The notes under the pieces: generated by a model
Database searches by the model: none
Told to the model about the DNA's origin: nothing
What the model saw: only the letters and a program-made list of their open reading frames with translations
Translations under genes and position numbers: made by a program
Shown: piece after piece, positions 1-7,009 of the stretch
Layout of the letters: each line of letters opens with the position of its first letter
Position numbering within the stretch: the stretch's first letter is position 1
From: Rickettsia typhi
Lineage (GTDB): Bacteria > Pseudomonadota > Alphaproteobacteria > Rickettsiales > Rickettsiaceae
Assembly: GCA_945883665.1 (NCBI GenBank)
Contig: CAMCXV010000041.1
Location: 1 to 9,190 of the forward strand
Reading direction: 5' to 3'
DNA: 9,190 bases

Positions 1-143
1 ATTTACCGACATATTCTCCCGATCTTAATCCTATTGAACATTGTTGGGCTAATTTTAAAAATTACTTAAGAAAAATCATTAAAAAATATGATAACATAAG
101 AGATGCAATTACTGAAGCGATATCTAAAACCTTTCCGTGTTAG
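1..143 (+). mobile_element. IS630-family transposase, 3' end only
   Basis: The plus-strand frame starting at position 3 is open from the window edge to a TAG at 141-143 and gives 46 residues. It carries the motif YSPDLNPIEHCW, which is the hallmark of the last catalytic block of IS630/Tc1-mariner DDE transposases; the E in NPIEH is the third acidic catalytic residue. The rest of the enzyme lies off the left edge, so I cannot say whether the element is complete. The transposase end overlaps the terminal codons of the truncated addA on the other strand. AddA-like sequence stops at about 148, and TA dinucleotides at 145-148 fit the TA target preference of the family. The right end of the element is therefore probably at 145-150; that exact junction is inference. 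Confidence 0.85.
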
Positions 144-558
144 CTATAAGTAGCGCCGCTATATTTAAATCATTATCTATATCAAGTACAAAATTTAATA
201 TACTAATTATGTCTGCAATAGCTAAATCCTCAGCTAAAGAAATTCTATCAAGCCCAGTTATATCAATTTCAACTTTTCTCAAAGCTTTAATTACTTCATT
301 AGTAAAATCATCTCTAGTACGAAAAATAATCATAAAATCTTGAGCTGATATTTTTTTGTTAGTAGAATATAAGATCTTACCACTATCTATTTGTTCCTTA
401 ACATAATTAGCAATTTTTTTTGCAAGAATAAATTTTCCACTATTAAAATTATTTTTAGAAGGTAAAGACCAAAATTCATTAGAAATATCATCATTTTCAT
501 CAAGAGATAATGGCCATAACTCTACTAAACCAGTATGTTTCTCTCTATGTGCTATCAT
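124..558 (-). pseudogene. addA: addA, middle part, out of frame and truncated by an IS element
   Basis: This 144-codon open frame continues the AddA helicase after a frameshift. It starts with IAHRE and a GLVELWPL block, the segment that follows helicase motif IV in alphaproteobacterial AddA. It then runs through a conserved stretch (ISAQDFMIIFRTRDD, residues about 70-84) to LNIAALL (residues 132-138), where the family normally continues with KSP. Instead the frame reads seven unrelated residues and stops at 124-126, inside the reverse complement of the IS630 transposase end. The ATG at 556-558 is probably not a real start: it lies within the frameshift zone, and the helicase sequence is continuous with the preceding frame. 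Motifs V and VI and the C-terminal nuclease domain are absent; any remainder would lie beyond the IS, outside the window. Taken with its upstream half, this gene is very likely non-functional. Confidence 0.85.
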
Positions 559-1990
559 ATTTGTTAATGTAGCAGTGTTCAGGTGTATTTTTTGCTATTT
601 TACAAAACACATCATCTACACATGCGAGAATTTCTTTAGTAGAGCGATATGATACGTTAAGATCAATATTGTTAAAATCTTTTCCTCCATCTAATAATTT
701 TTTATTTAAAAATTTATTCATATATGAAAAAGATGAAATATCAGCACCTTGAAAACTAAAAATCGATTGTTTCTCATCTCCTACTACAAATATAGTCCTG
801 TTTTCATGATATTTAGATTCTCCAGCGTAAAATTCTTCAACCAAAGCTTCTATTATACACCACTGATTTTTACTTGTATCCTGAGCTTCATCAACAAGTA
901 AATGCTCTATTCCACCATCCAATTTATATAATACCCATTCTTTTGCATAAGAATTTGTTAATAAATTTTGTGTATAAATTATTAAATCATCATAATCAAG
1001 AAATGTATTTTTCTTTTTATATACTTCAAATTGATAAATAAATTTCTCTGCTAATATTAGTAATAATTTTGAATATAGTATTAAATACTCAGTTTTTTTA
1101 TGTTGATCAATTTGGTATATTTTCTCTTGGAGAATCTCAAGCTCTTTATAAAAATCTGAATCTGGACTGGCTATTTTTTTAGTTACAATACGTTTTTTCT
1201 TTTCATCTTGCGAAGTTAAAAAGAAAGGTTTGAGATTTATAGCTGATAATGGTTTATTATCATTCAACTTTGTAAAATACTTTCTGATTTCATTGTTTGT
1301 TATAATATCTGCATAAATATTAGAATCATGATTTGATAATGCTTCAATATATTCTAATCCTGAAACAATTGGATCTGCGCTTGTTTCTGATAAATTTAAT
1401 TTTTTTTCTAAAATTTTTGTTTTTATAGATATTATGTCATTAAAAATATCATCAATAGTTAATTCATGGAAGTTTTCAATAAAAAACCGAGTGATTGGTT
1501 CAATATCTAATAAATTAAATATTTGTTTTTTTACATCTGTTATTATTTGTTTAACTTTAAATTCATCAATAATTTTAAAATTAGGTGAAATACCAGCCTC
1601 TAATGGAAATTTTTTTAAAATCTTCTGACAAAAAGAATGTACCGTATAAATATTTATTTGATCTTGAGTTTTTAAATATGATTTAAAAAGAAGGGAAGCT
1701 TTAATAACTTCATCTTGAAATGGCTTTCTACCAAGTGTATTTGCTAGACTTAATTCTAATTCTTGCAAATTAGAATTAGACCATTTCTCTAAATGAGAAA
1801 TAATTCTTTCTTGCATTTCATTAGCTGCATTATTGGTAAAAGTTAGACAAAGAATTTTGTTAAACGGAATAGATTTCAAAAGAAGTCTTAATACACGATC
1901 TGTTAAGATTTTTGTTTTACCACTACCAGCTGATGCAGATACCCATGTCGATAATGTCGGATCGGAAGCCTTTATTTGTAAAATACTCAT
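545..1990 (-). pseudogene. addA: addA, 5' part: UvrD-like helicase of the AddAB double-strand-break repair complex (frameshifted)
   Basis: AddA is the helicase-nuclease subunit of AddAB, which resects DNA double-strand breaks for RecA-dependent repair. The 481 residues before the premature stop carry the N-terminal half of a superfamily 1 helicase: Walker A ASAGSGKT (residues 19-26), motif Ia LTFTNNAANEM (49-59), YTVHSF (115-120), Walker B LLVDEAQD (364-371), motif III VVGDEKQSIFSFQG (402-415) and motif IV LNVSYRS (444-450). The start is sound because ASDPxxSxWVSAxAGSGKT is the usual AddA opening. The frame ends at 545, while AddA homology goes on at once in the next frame (IAHREKHTG); the shift equals one extra base or two missing bases between about 545 and 575. 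A whole AddA is roughly twice this length. The gene follows the winged-helix gene by 44 bp and would be the last gene of the operon. Only the N-terminal ATPase half could be made, without nuclease. Confidence 0.9.
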
Positions 1991-2034
1991 ATCACTAATT
2001 AAAATAGGTTCTACAGTATTTATAAATGAAAATA

Positions 2035-2655
2035 CTAAACTAATGTTTTGATATTTAATTGACAGATATTATTTTTTAATTGCAACATTTCCTCAGGAAG
2101 CTTTAATTTAAGTTTATAAAGGTGAGTGTCCACTGTAGAAGACTCGTTATTTGGATGATAATCCCAGATGCTTTTTAAAAGCAATTCTTTTTTTACTTTA
2201 TAATCTGGACTAAGTAACATAAGTTTGAAAATATCATTTTCTTTTTCCGTTAATTTAATAGTTTTCTCTTTAGAACTTAACGTATATAATCTTTCATTAT
2301 AAATTAAATCATCATTAATTACACAAAAAATATCCTCAGTATTATTTGAGTTTTCTATTATTTTTAATAGATTATTCAATTTGAATGGTTTAGAAATTTT
2401 TATTTCATCTTTAAAAAAGTTAAATTTATTTACAAGATTTACAACAACTTTAATTTTATATTGTTGAACAGTTTTTAGCTCTATATGGTTAAAATCTATG
2501 ATTAATAAATCAATCCTATTATATGATTCAATAGAATCTTTATTAATAGATGAAAAACTAATATCTTGTAAATTATCCTTTATTGAATTGGTTAACAGAT
2601 TACTCTTCGTAACTATTACTATCTGCTTAGTTAAAGTAAATTTTTTTGGTATCAT
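2035..2655 (-). CDS. PhoB/OmpR-type winged-helix protein with degenerate receiver domain
   Basis: The C-terminal part (about residues 130-206) matches the OmpR/PhoB winged-helix DNA-binding domain: LTEKENDIFKLM (135-146), then a helix entered by KKELLLKSIWDY (155-166), and the recognition helix STVDTHLYKLKLKL (173-186). The N-terminal 100 or so residues look like a response-regulator receiver. A possible phospho-acceptor D54 lies in DLLIIDF and a K89-P90-F91 matches the conserved KPF loop. However, the acidic pair normally after the first strand (IVIVxDD) is replaced by TK (residues 16-17), so Mg-dependent phosphorylation is doubtful. No kinase gene is adjacent. The start ATG overlaps the trhO stop as ATGA, which indicates translational coupling. 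At 206 aa it is slightly short for the family (about 220-240). It is probably a transcriptional regulator acting without, or with altered, phosphorylation; its targets are unknown. Confidence 0.82.
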   Translation of the reverse strand: MIPKKFTLTKQIVIVTKSNLLTNSIKDNLQDISFSSINKDSIESYNRIDLLIIDFNHIELKTVQQYKIKVVVNLVNKFNFFKDEIKISKPFKLNNLLKIIENSNNTEDIFCVINDDLIYNERLYTLSSKEKTIKLTEKENDIFKLMLLSPDYKVKKELLLKSIWDYHPNNESSTVDTHLYKLKLKLPEEMLQLKNNICQLNIKTLV

Positions 2656-3470
2656 TTATTTATGCTAACTGATTTAGCAGTTTGACCTTTTTGAACCCAA
2701 TATCCTTCAGTAGGTAATAAATCACAATTAACAGCTCCCCTGTCATCAAAAACAAAACAATCTCCTTTCCAAACACCGTTTTTATTTTTGGTATCTTCAA
2801 GATATTGTAATATACCACCTTTAAGATGGTATAGTTTTTCATAACCAAGAGTTTTCATATAAGCTGTAGATTTTTCACATCTTATGCCACCAGTACAAAA
2901 CATGGCTATTTTTTTGTTTTCAAATAACTCTTTATTACTTTTTGCCCATTCAGGAAAATCCCTAAAATTCTCGGTATGAGGATCTATAGCTTTTTTAAAA
3001 CTTCCTGCTTTCACTTCATAACTATTTCTTGTATCTACAACAACTACATCACTTTCTTTTATGAATTGATCCCAATTACTTGCCTCAATATACTCACCCT
3101 TTAAATTTTCTACGTCAATCGAACCAGACTTCATTGAAACAATTTCATCTTTTAACTTTACTTTGATTTTTGTAAATGGTTGTTTTGTACAATAATTTAC
3201 TTTTATATTAATATCTTTTGGATTAGTCAGATTTCTTAATTTCTCAACAAGCAAATGCAAGTTATCTTCTTCTCCAGAAATGGAACCATTAAAACCCTCT
3301 TGAGCTATAATAATAGTGCCTTTTATATATTTTTTTTTAGCTATCAATAAGATTTTAGGTAATATTTTTTCTGGTTCAGGGAGATTAACAAAACTATAAA
3401 AACTAAGTACTGCTACAGAATATTCATTATTTTGATTTTCAAGCTCTAAATGATTACATATGTTTTTCAT
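2652..3470 (-). CDS. trhO: tRNA uridine-34 hydroxylase TrhO (rhodanese-domain, UPF0176 family)
   Basis: TrhO hydroxylates wobble uridine U34 of certain tRNAs to 5-hydroxyuridine using molecular oxygen, the first step to cmo5U/mo5U. The 272-residue protein has the family layout: an N-terminal ferredoxin-like domain (about 15-110, with IIIAQEGFNGSISG at 53-66), a rhodanese domain (about 125-225, opening with VVVVDTRNSYEV) and a short tail with WKGDCFVFDDR (234-244). The catalytic loop is CTGGIRCEKS, with Cys192 as the rhodanese-position cysteine and Cys198 as the second cysteine typical of the family. It lacks the longer C-terminal part of the roughly 350-aa E. coli YceA, as I recall is usual in Rickettsiales. 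It lies 16 bp after htrA and overlaps the next gene by 4 bp. No clear Shine-Dalgarno precedes the ATG, so translation may depend on upstream ribosomes. Confidence 0.92.
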   Translation of the reverse strand: MKNICNHLELENQNNEYSVAVLSFYSFVNLPEPEKILPKILLIAKKKYIKGTIIIAQEGFNGSISGEEDNLHLLVEKLRNLTNPKDINIKVNYCTKQPFTKIKVKLKDEIVSMKSGSIDVENLKGEYIEASNWDQFIKESDVVVVDTRNSYEVKAGSFKKAIDPHTENFRDFPEWAKSNKELFENKKIAMFCTGGIRCEKSTAYMKTLGYEKLYHLKGGILQYLEDTKNKNGVWKGDCFVFDDRGAVNCDLLPTEGYWVQKGQTAKSVSINK

Positions 3471-3486
3471 AATAATTTTTTAATCA

Positions 3487-4962
3487 TTATTTAATCGTTA
3501 ATACCACAAACATACTAAAATCTTTTCTTTTTACAAGTAAGATTGCGGTTTTTTTGCTACTAGATTGTAATTTTTTATATATCAAATCAAATTGCTCTAT
3601 ATCGTTTACAGACTCTTGATTAACAGCAAGGACAATATCACCAACTCTTAACTTAATATTTGAATCATCTGATTTTATTCCAACAACAAAAATACCATTA
3701 TTATTTTGATCTAGACTGAACTTATTTTTTAAATCCTCTGTTAGATTAGTAAAAATAACATCAGATTTTTCTAATAAATGTTCAGTACTAATTGTTTCAG
3801 AATGCTGCTTATTAAATTCTGACTCATCTTCTTGTTCATCGTCAATAATTTCAGAAACTATAGCCTTGAGATTGATATTTTCTCCATCACGTATAATTGT
3901 TAGATTTATTTCGTCTCCAACCTGAGATTCAGCAACAAATAACTGCAGTTTTCTTGAATTTAAAACTTTTTTATCATTAAACTCAATTATCAAATCACCT
4001 CTTTTTAAACCAGCTTGATCGCCAGCTCCTTGAGCTTTTACATCAACTACTAATACACCATAATCTGTATCAATATTCAATGCTTCTGATAGTTCTTTGC
4101 TATTTTCTTGAATGGCAATATCAAGTTTCCCTCGACTAATTTTGCCATTTTTTTTCAATTCATTAACTGTATTTTCAACTCTATTGGAAGGAATTGCAAA
4201 ACTAATACCAACATTAGTACCACCAGCAACAGCAGGAATTGATGTATTAACACCTATGACCTTTCCTTCAATATTAAATAACGGACCACCGGAACTACCT
4301 GTATTGATTGCTGCATCTGTTTGAAGAAAATCATCTACCAATTCATCTACACCAGAACCAAGATCTCGTCCTTTGGAAGAAATAATACCCGTAGTAACAG
4401 TATTGCCAAAACCAAGTGAATTTCCTATAGCTATTACTGCATCACCAATTCTTATCTTGTTAGAATCGCCGAATGAAACAAAAGCTAGCTTTTTAGGGTG
4501 ATTAATTTTGATTAGAGCGAGATCTGTTTGCGGATCCACCCCAACTATTACAGCAGGTAGTTCTGTATTATCTGATAATTTCACGTGAATCTCATCTGAT
4601 CCAACTATAACATGATGATTAGTAACTATTAATCCATTTTCATCAATAATAAAACCAGAACCTAAAGATAAAGTCTTAGGATTAGATTGCAAATCAAACG
4701 AAAGTGGAATATTGAATTTTTTTAAAAAATGAATAAATTCTTCAAAAGGTACTAATTTTGATAATTGATTATTTTTATAACGCTTTTCGTCATTATATTT
4801 TATTGTGTAAATATTCACTACAGTTGGCAGCAATGGTTCTACAAGATCAGCAAAACTTACTGGTTCTGTAATTTGATTAATATTTTCCTCAGAAGCAACG
4901 GTAAAAGAAAATTTGCCAATTATTGCAATGAAAATAAATAAATTAATAACAAATTTTTGCAT
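3487..4962 (-). CDS. htrA: periplasmic serine protease HtrA/DegP family (Do-like)
   Basis: This is an envelope protease/chaperone that degrades or holds misfolded periplasmic proteins. An N-terminal signal peptide is clear: a hydrophobic run at residues 4-22 with likely cleavage near A23-S24. The trypsin-like domain covers about 35-265. Its catalytic triad is His117 (VTNHHVI), Asp147 (DPQTDLAL) and Ser224 (TGSSGGPLFN); the usual GNSGGPL reads GSSGGPL here, a mild variant that leaves the nucleophile and oxyanion loop in place. Two PDZ domains follow, about 276-370 (with GVLVVDV and AGLKRGDLI) and about 400-490 (with GIFVVGI and LRVGDIVLAVN), joined by an acidic linker rich in D and E at 373-382. 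The 491 aa length and two PDZ domains match DegP/DegQ/MucD. The start sits 4 bp after hflC with a good ribosome site inside hflC. The link with HflK/HflC fits a shared quality-control unit. Confidence 0.95.
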   Translation of the reverse strand: MQKFVINLFIFIAIIGKFSFTVASEENINQITEPVSFADLVEPLLPTVVNIYTIKYNDEKRYKNNQLSKLVPFEEFIHFLKKFNIPLSFDLQSNPKTLSLGSGFIIDENGLIVTNHHVIVGSDEIHVKLSDNTELPAVIVGVDPQTDLALIKINHPKKLAFVSFGDSNKIRIGDAVIAIGNSLGFGNTVTTGIISSKGRDLGSGVDELVDDFLQTDAAINTGSSGGPLFNIEGKVIGVNTSIPAVAGGTNVGISFAIPSNRVENTVNELKKNGKISRGKLDIAIQENSKELSEALNIDTDYGVLVVDVKAQGAGDQAGLKRGDLIIEFNDKKVLNSRKLQLFVAESQVGDEINLTIIRDGENINLKAIVSEIIDDEQEDESEFNKQHSETISTEHLLEKSDVIFTNLTEDLKNKFSLDQNNNGIFVVGIKSDDSNIKLRVGDIVLAVNQESVNDIEQFDLIYKKLQSSSKKTAILLVKRKDFSMFVVLTIK

Positions 4963-4966
4963 AAAA

Positions 4967-5824
4967 TCATTTTCCTAATTTTAGATATCTAAAGAATTCA
5001 GAATCCGGGGAAAGAACAAATTGAGTATTTTCCTTTAATAAGGATGATTTATATACAACCAAAGAAGCATAAAACTTAAAAAACTCTGGATCCTTTGAAT
5101 ATGCTTGGTTATAAATATGCGCAGCTTCTGCATCTCCAAGGCCCTTGGTTTTTTGAGAATCCATATAAGCATTAGCTAAAATTATTTTACTTTCTTTATC
5201 AGCTTTAGATCTTATTTTTGCTGCTTCTTCATTTCCTTCTGCTCTAATTTGATTTGCTTCTTTCTCGCGATCAGTTTGCATACGCATATAGATAGCAGTG
5301 CTGTTTTCTGGTGGCAAGTCTGCCTTTAAAATTCTAACATCAATTACTTCAACACCGAAGTTTTTTGCTTCTGAATAAGTTAAATCTCTTATTTGTAACA
5401 TTAAATTTGCTCTTTTATCAGTAAGAAGAGTATTTAATGGCACTTTACCAATAACAGTACGCATTGCCGATTCTAAAATCTTGTTCAAACGAAGCTGCAC
5501 ACCTTGATAATTATGCACTGTTTTAATAAATTCAACTGTATCTACAATCCTAAATTTTGCAAAAGCATCAACAATTACCCTTTTTTCATCAGAAGCTGTC
5601 ACTTCTTTTGCTTCAGCTTTAACATCTAAGATTCTTTTATCAAAAAATTGTACATTCTGAATAAAAGGAATTTTTATATTTAATCCAGGAGATTCAATTA
5701 CTCTAACAGCTTCACCGAATTGAAACACAACAGCATTTTGTCTTTGATCAACACTAAATAGAGATCCTGATAGCATCAGAAATATTCCAAATGTTGCAAA
5801 TATAACGTAATAAATTTTATTCAT
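4967..5824 (-). CDS. hflC: HflC, SPFH/band 7 regulator of protease FtsH
   Basis: HflC pairs with HflK to form a large membrane-anchored dome around FtsH, limiting its access to membrane substrates. The 285-residue protein has one N-terminal membrane segment (about 4-23), then the SPFH/band 7 domain with the body on the periplasmic side in the family model (FSVDQRQNAVVFQFGE from residue 23; SPGLNIKIPFIQNV at 45-58). The family signature MRMQTDREKEANQIRAEG is at 180-197, followed by a long charged helix, GLGDAEAAHIYNQAY (228-242) and DPEFFKFYASL (245-255). The C-terminal VLSPDSEFFRYL (270-281) is also typical of HflC. Length is normal. It lies 31 bp after hflK and 4 bp before htrA. Only a weak purine-rich stretch precedes its ATG. 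I see no damaged motif. Confidence 0.96.
   Translation of the reverse strand: MNKIYYVIFATFGIFLMLSGSLFSVDQRQNAVVFQFGEAVRVIESPGLNIKIPFIQNVQFFDKRILDVKAEAKEVTASDEKRVIVDAFAKFRIVDTVEFIKTVHNYQGVQLRLNKILESAMRTVIGKVPLNTLLTDKRANLMLQIRDLTYSEAKNFGVEVIDVRILKADLPPENSTAIYMRMQTDREKEANQIRAEGNEEAAKIRSKADKESKIILANAYMDSQKTKGLGDAEAAHIYNQAYSKDPEFFKFYASLVVYKSSLLKENTQFVLSPDSEFFRYLKLGK
4971..4976 (-). promoter_or_regulatory. Shine-Dalgarno site of htrA inside the hflC 3' end
   Basis: On the minus strand the sequence AGGAAA lies 8 nt before the htrA ATG and is formed by the last codons of hflC (Gly-Lys). It supports the htrA start and implies coupled translation of the two genes. It is the clearest ribosome site among the start regions I examined; hflK, hflC, trhO and mrp show no comparable one. 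Confidence 0.6.
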
Positions 5825-5855
5825 AATTTTATAATATCTTATTAATTTCTATAAT

Positions 5856-6920
5856 TTACTGACTACTGGTCATAGGCTTTGGTTTTAATGCCATATGAGG
5901 AAGCATTCCATCAGCACCCATTATTATTTTATCAGATTGGTATAGGATTTCCTTTAAACTATCTAAATATAGTCTGTTACGGGTTATTTCTTTATTCAAT
6001 AAATACTCATTATAAATCGCAATAAACCTTGAAGCATCACCTTCTGCTTTGGCAATAACTTCTGCTTTATATCCTTCAGATTCCTCATAAATCTTAGCCG
6101 CTTCTCCTCTAGCTTTTGGTAAAATATTATTTCTATAAGATTGGGATTCATTAATTTCTTTTTCTTTATCTGCTTTTGCCGTTTGTACATCTCTGTAAGC
6201 CTGAATAGCTTCTTTAGGGGGCTCGGCTTTTAAAAGCTTTACTTGTTCTATAGCAACGCCAATTCTATATTGTTCCAAAATTTGCTTTATTAGACGTTCA
6301 ATTTTATCAGCAATTTCTTGTTTTTGATTAGAAAGAACAGAAGCAATTGGTATATTCCCTATTACCTCTCTGATAGCACTTTCTGACACAGCTTTCACAG
6401 CTTCTTCAGGATCAGTGACATTGAATAGATATTCAGATAAATTAGATATGTGCCACATTACGTCAACATTTAATTCTATAATGTTTTCATCACCTGTCAA
6501 CATAAGGCTTTCAGCCATTACATCTCTATCTTTACTTAGATCTGAGCCTGAGCTATTTCTAGATTTTCCATTAGATCTATAGCCAATTTCTATTCTTCTA
6601 GATTGCGCAACTTTTTCTATTTCTACGATTTCAAATGGAGTTGGTAATTTATAATTCAACCCTGGCATAGCTTTTCTATTAAACTTGCCAAATCGGATAA
6701 TAGCAGCCTCTTCACCTTCTTCTACTTTGTAAAAACCATTTGCAAGCCACAATAGTACAACAGAAACTATCGCCCAAATTAATGATTTTCCATTAAAATT
6801 GAATTGAAAATTATCAAAATTAAATTGATCCTTACGTTTTTTTGTAAAAATATTTTCTTTTGGTTCGAAATCTTCCCAAGGGGATTTTTTAAAAATTAGA
6901 TTATATATTTTATTTGTCAT
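5856..6920 (-). CDS. hflK: HflK, SPFH/band 7 regulator of protease FtsH
   Basis: HflK is the partner of HflC in the HflKC-FtsH supercomplex. The 354-residue protein has a short cytoplasmic N-terminus containing SPWEDF (13-18), a single membrane helix (about 46-63) and the band 7 domain opening with YKVEEGEEAAIIRFGKF (64-80) and PGLNYKLPTPFE (86-97). It then carries SLMLTGDENIIELNVDVMW (138-156), DPEEAVKAVSESAIREVIG (170-188) and a long coiled helix ending in PKARGEAAKIYEESEGYKAE (268-287). The N-terminal glycine-rich stretch present in many HflK proteins is reduced here, and the C-terminus is short. It is the first gene of the minus-strand block. Its start codon lies 89 bp from the mrp start on the other strand, with a candidate promoter between them. 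I saw no Shine-Dalgarno before the ATG. Confidence 0.95.
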   Translation of the reverse strand: MTNKIYNLIFKKSPWEDFEPKENIFTKKRKDQFNFDNFQFNFNGKSLIWAIVSVVLLWLANGFYKVEEGEEAAIIRFGKFNRKAMPGLNYKLPTPFEIVEIEKVAQSRRIEIGYRSNGKSRNSSGSDLSKDRDVMAESLMLTGDENIIELNVDVMWHISNLSEYLFNVTDPEEAVKAVSESAIREVIGNIPIASVLSNQKQEIADKIERLIKQILEQYRIGVAIEQVKLLKAEPPKEAIQAYRDVQTAKADKEKEINESQSYRNNILPKARGEAAKIYEESEGYKAEVIAKAEGDASRFIAIYNEYLLNKEITRNRLYLDSLKEILYQSDKIIMGADGMLPHMALKPKPMTSSQ

Positions 6921-6974
6921 TGCTTGAACTATATTTTAGATGTTTAGGTATTTTCATAGAGACGAATCGACCAT

Positions 6975-6989
6975 TTAGTAATATACTAA
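6975..6989. repeat. perfect inverted repeat in the hflK/mrp divergent gap
   Basis: TTAGTA at 6975-6980 and TACTAA at 6984-6989 are exact reverse complements around a 3-bp ATA centre. The element covers the proposed hflK -10 box, and on the plus strand it also contains TATACT, a -10-like hexamer 22 bp before the mrp ATG. It could be an operator for a dimeric regulator, or a symmetric -10 serving both directions. I find no good -35 for mrp to match it, and a 6-bp arm in AT-rich DNA may be chance. Confidence 0.3.
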
Positions 6990-7007
6990 GATTATTTAAT
7001 ATTGCAA
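6980..7007 (-). promoter_or_regulatory. candidate sigma-70-type promoter for the hflK operon
   Basis: Read on the minus strand, a -35-like TTGCAA (7007-7002, four of six consensus bases) and a -10-like TATATT (6985-6980, five of six) are separated by 16 bp. Transcription would start near 6973 and leave a leader of about 50 nt before the hflK ATG. AT-rich DNA gives such matches by chance. The support is its position: it is the only gap wide enough for a promoter at the head of the block. The -35 ends two bases before the mrp start codon, so the two genes would share control DNA. Confidence 0.35.
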
Positions 7008-7009
7008 GT

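Noticed and set aside
545..575. Programmed frameshift in addA
   Set aside because: No slippery heptamer or following structure is evident, and the downstream frame is itself truncated by an IS, so no functional product would result.
4112..4324. Plus-strand open frame of 70 codons inside htrA
   Set aside because: It is antisense to the protease domain, with no start signals and no recognisable motif.
6914..7009. Upstream extension of mrp from a TTG that overlaps the hflK start codon
   Set aside because: The added 32 residues do not resemble Mrp, and the stretch is the divergent control region. The ATG at 7010 gives the normal N-terminus.
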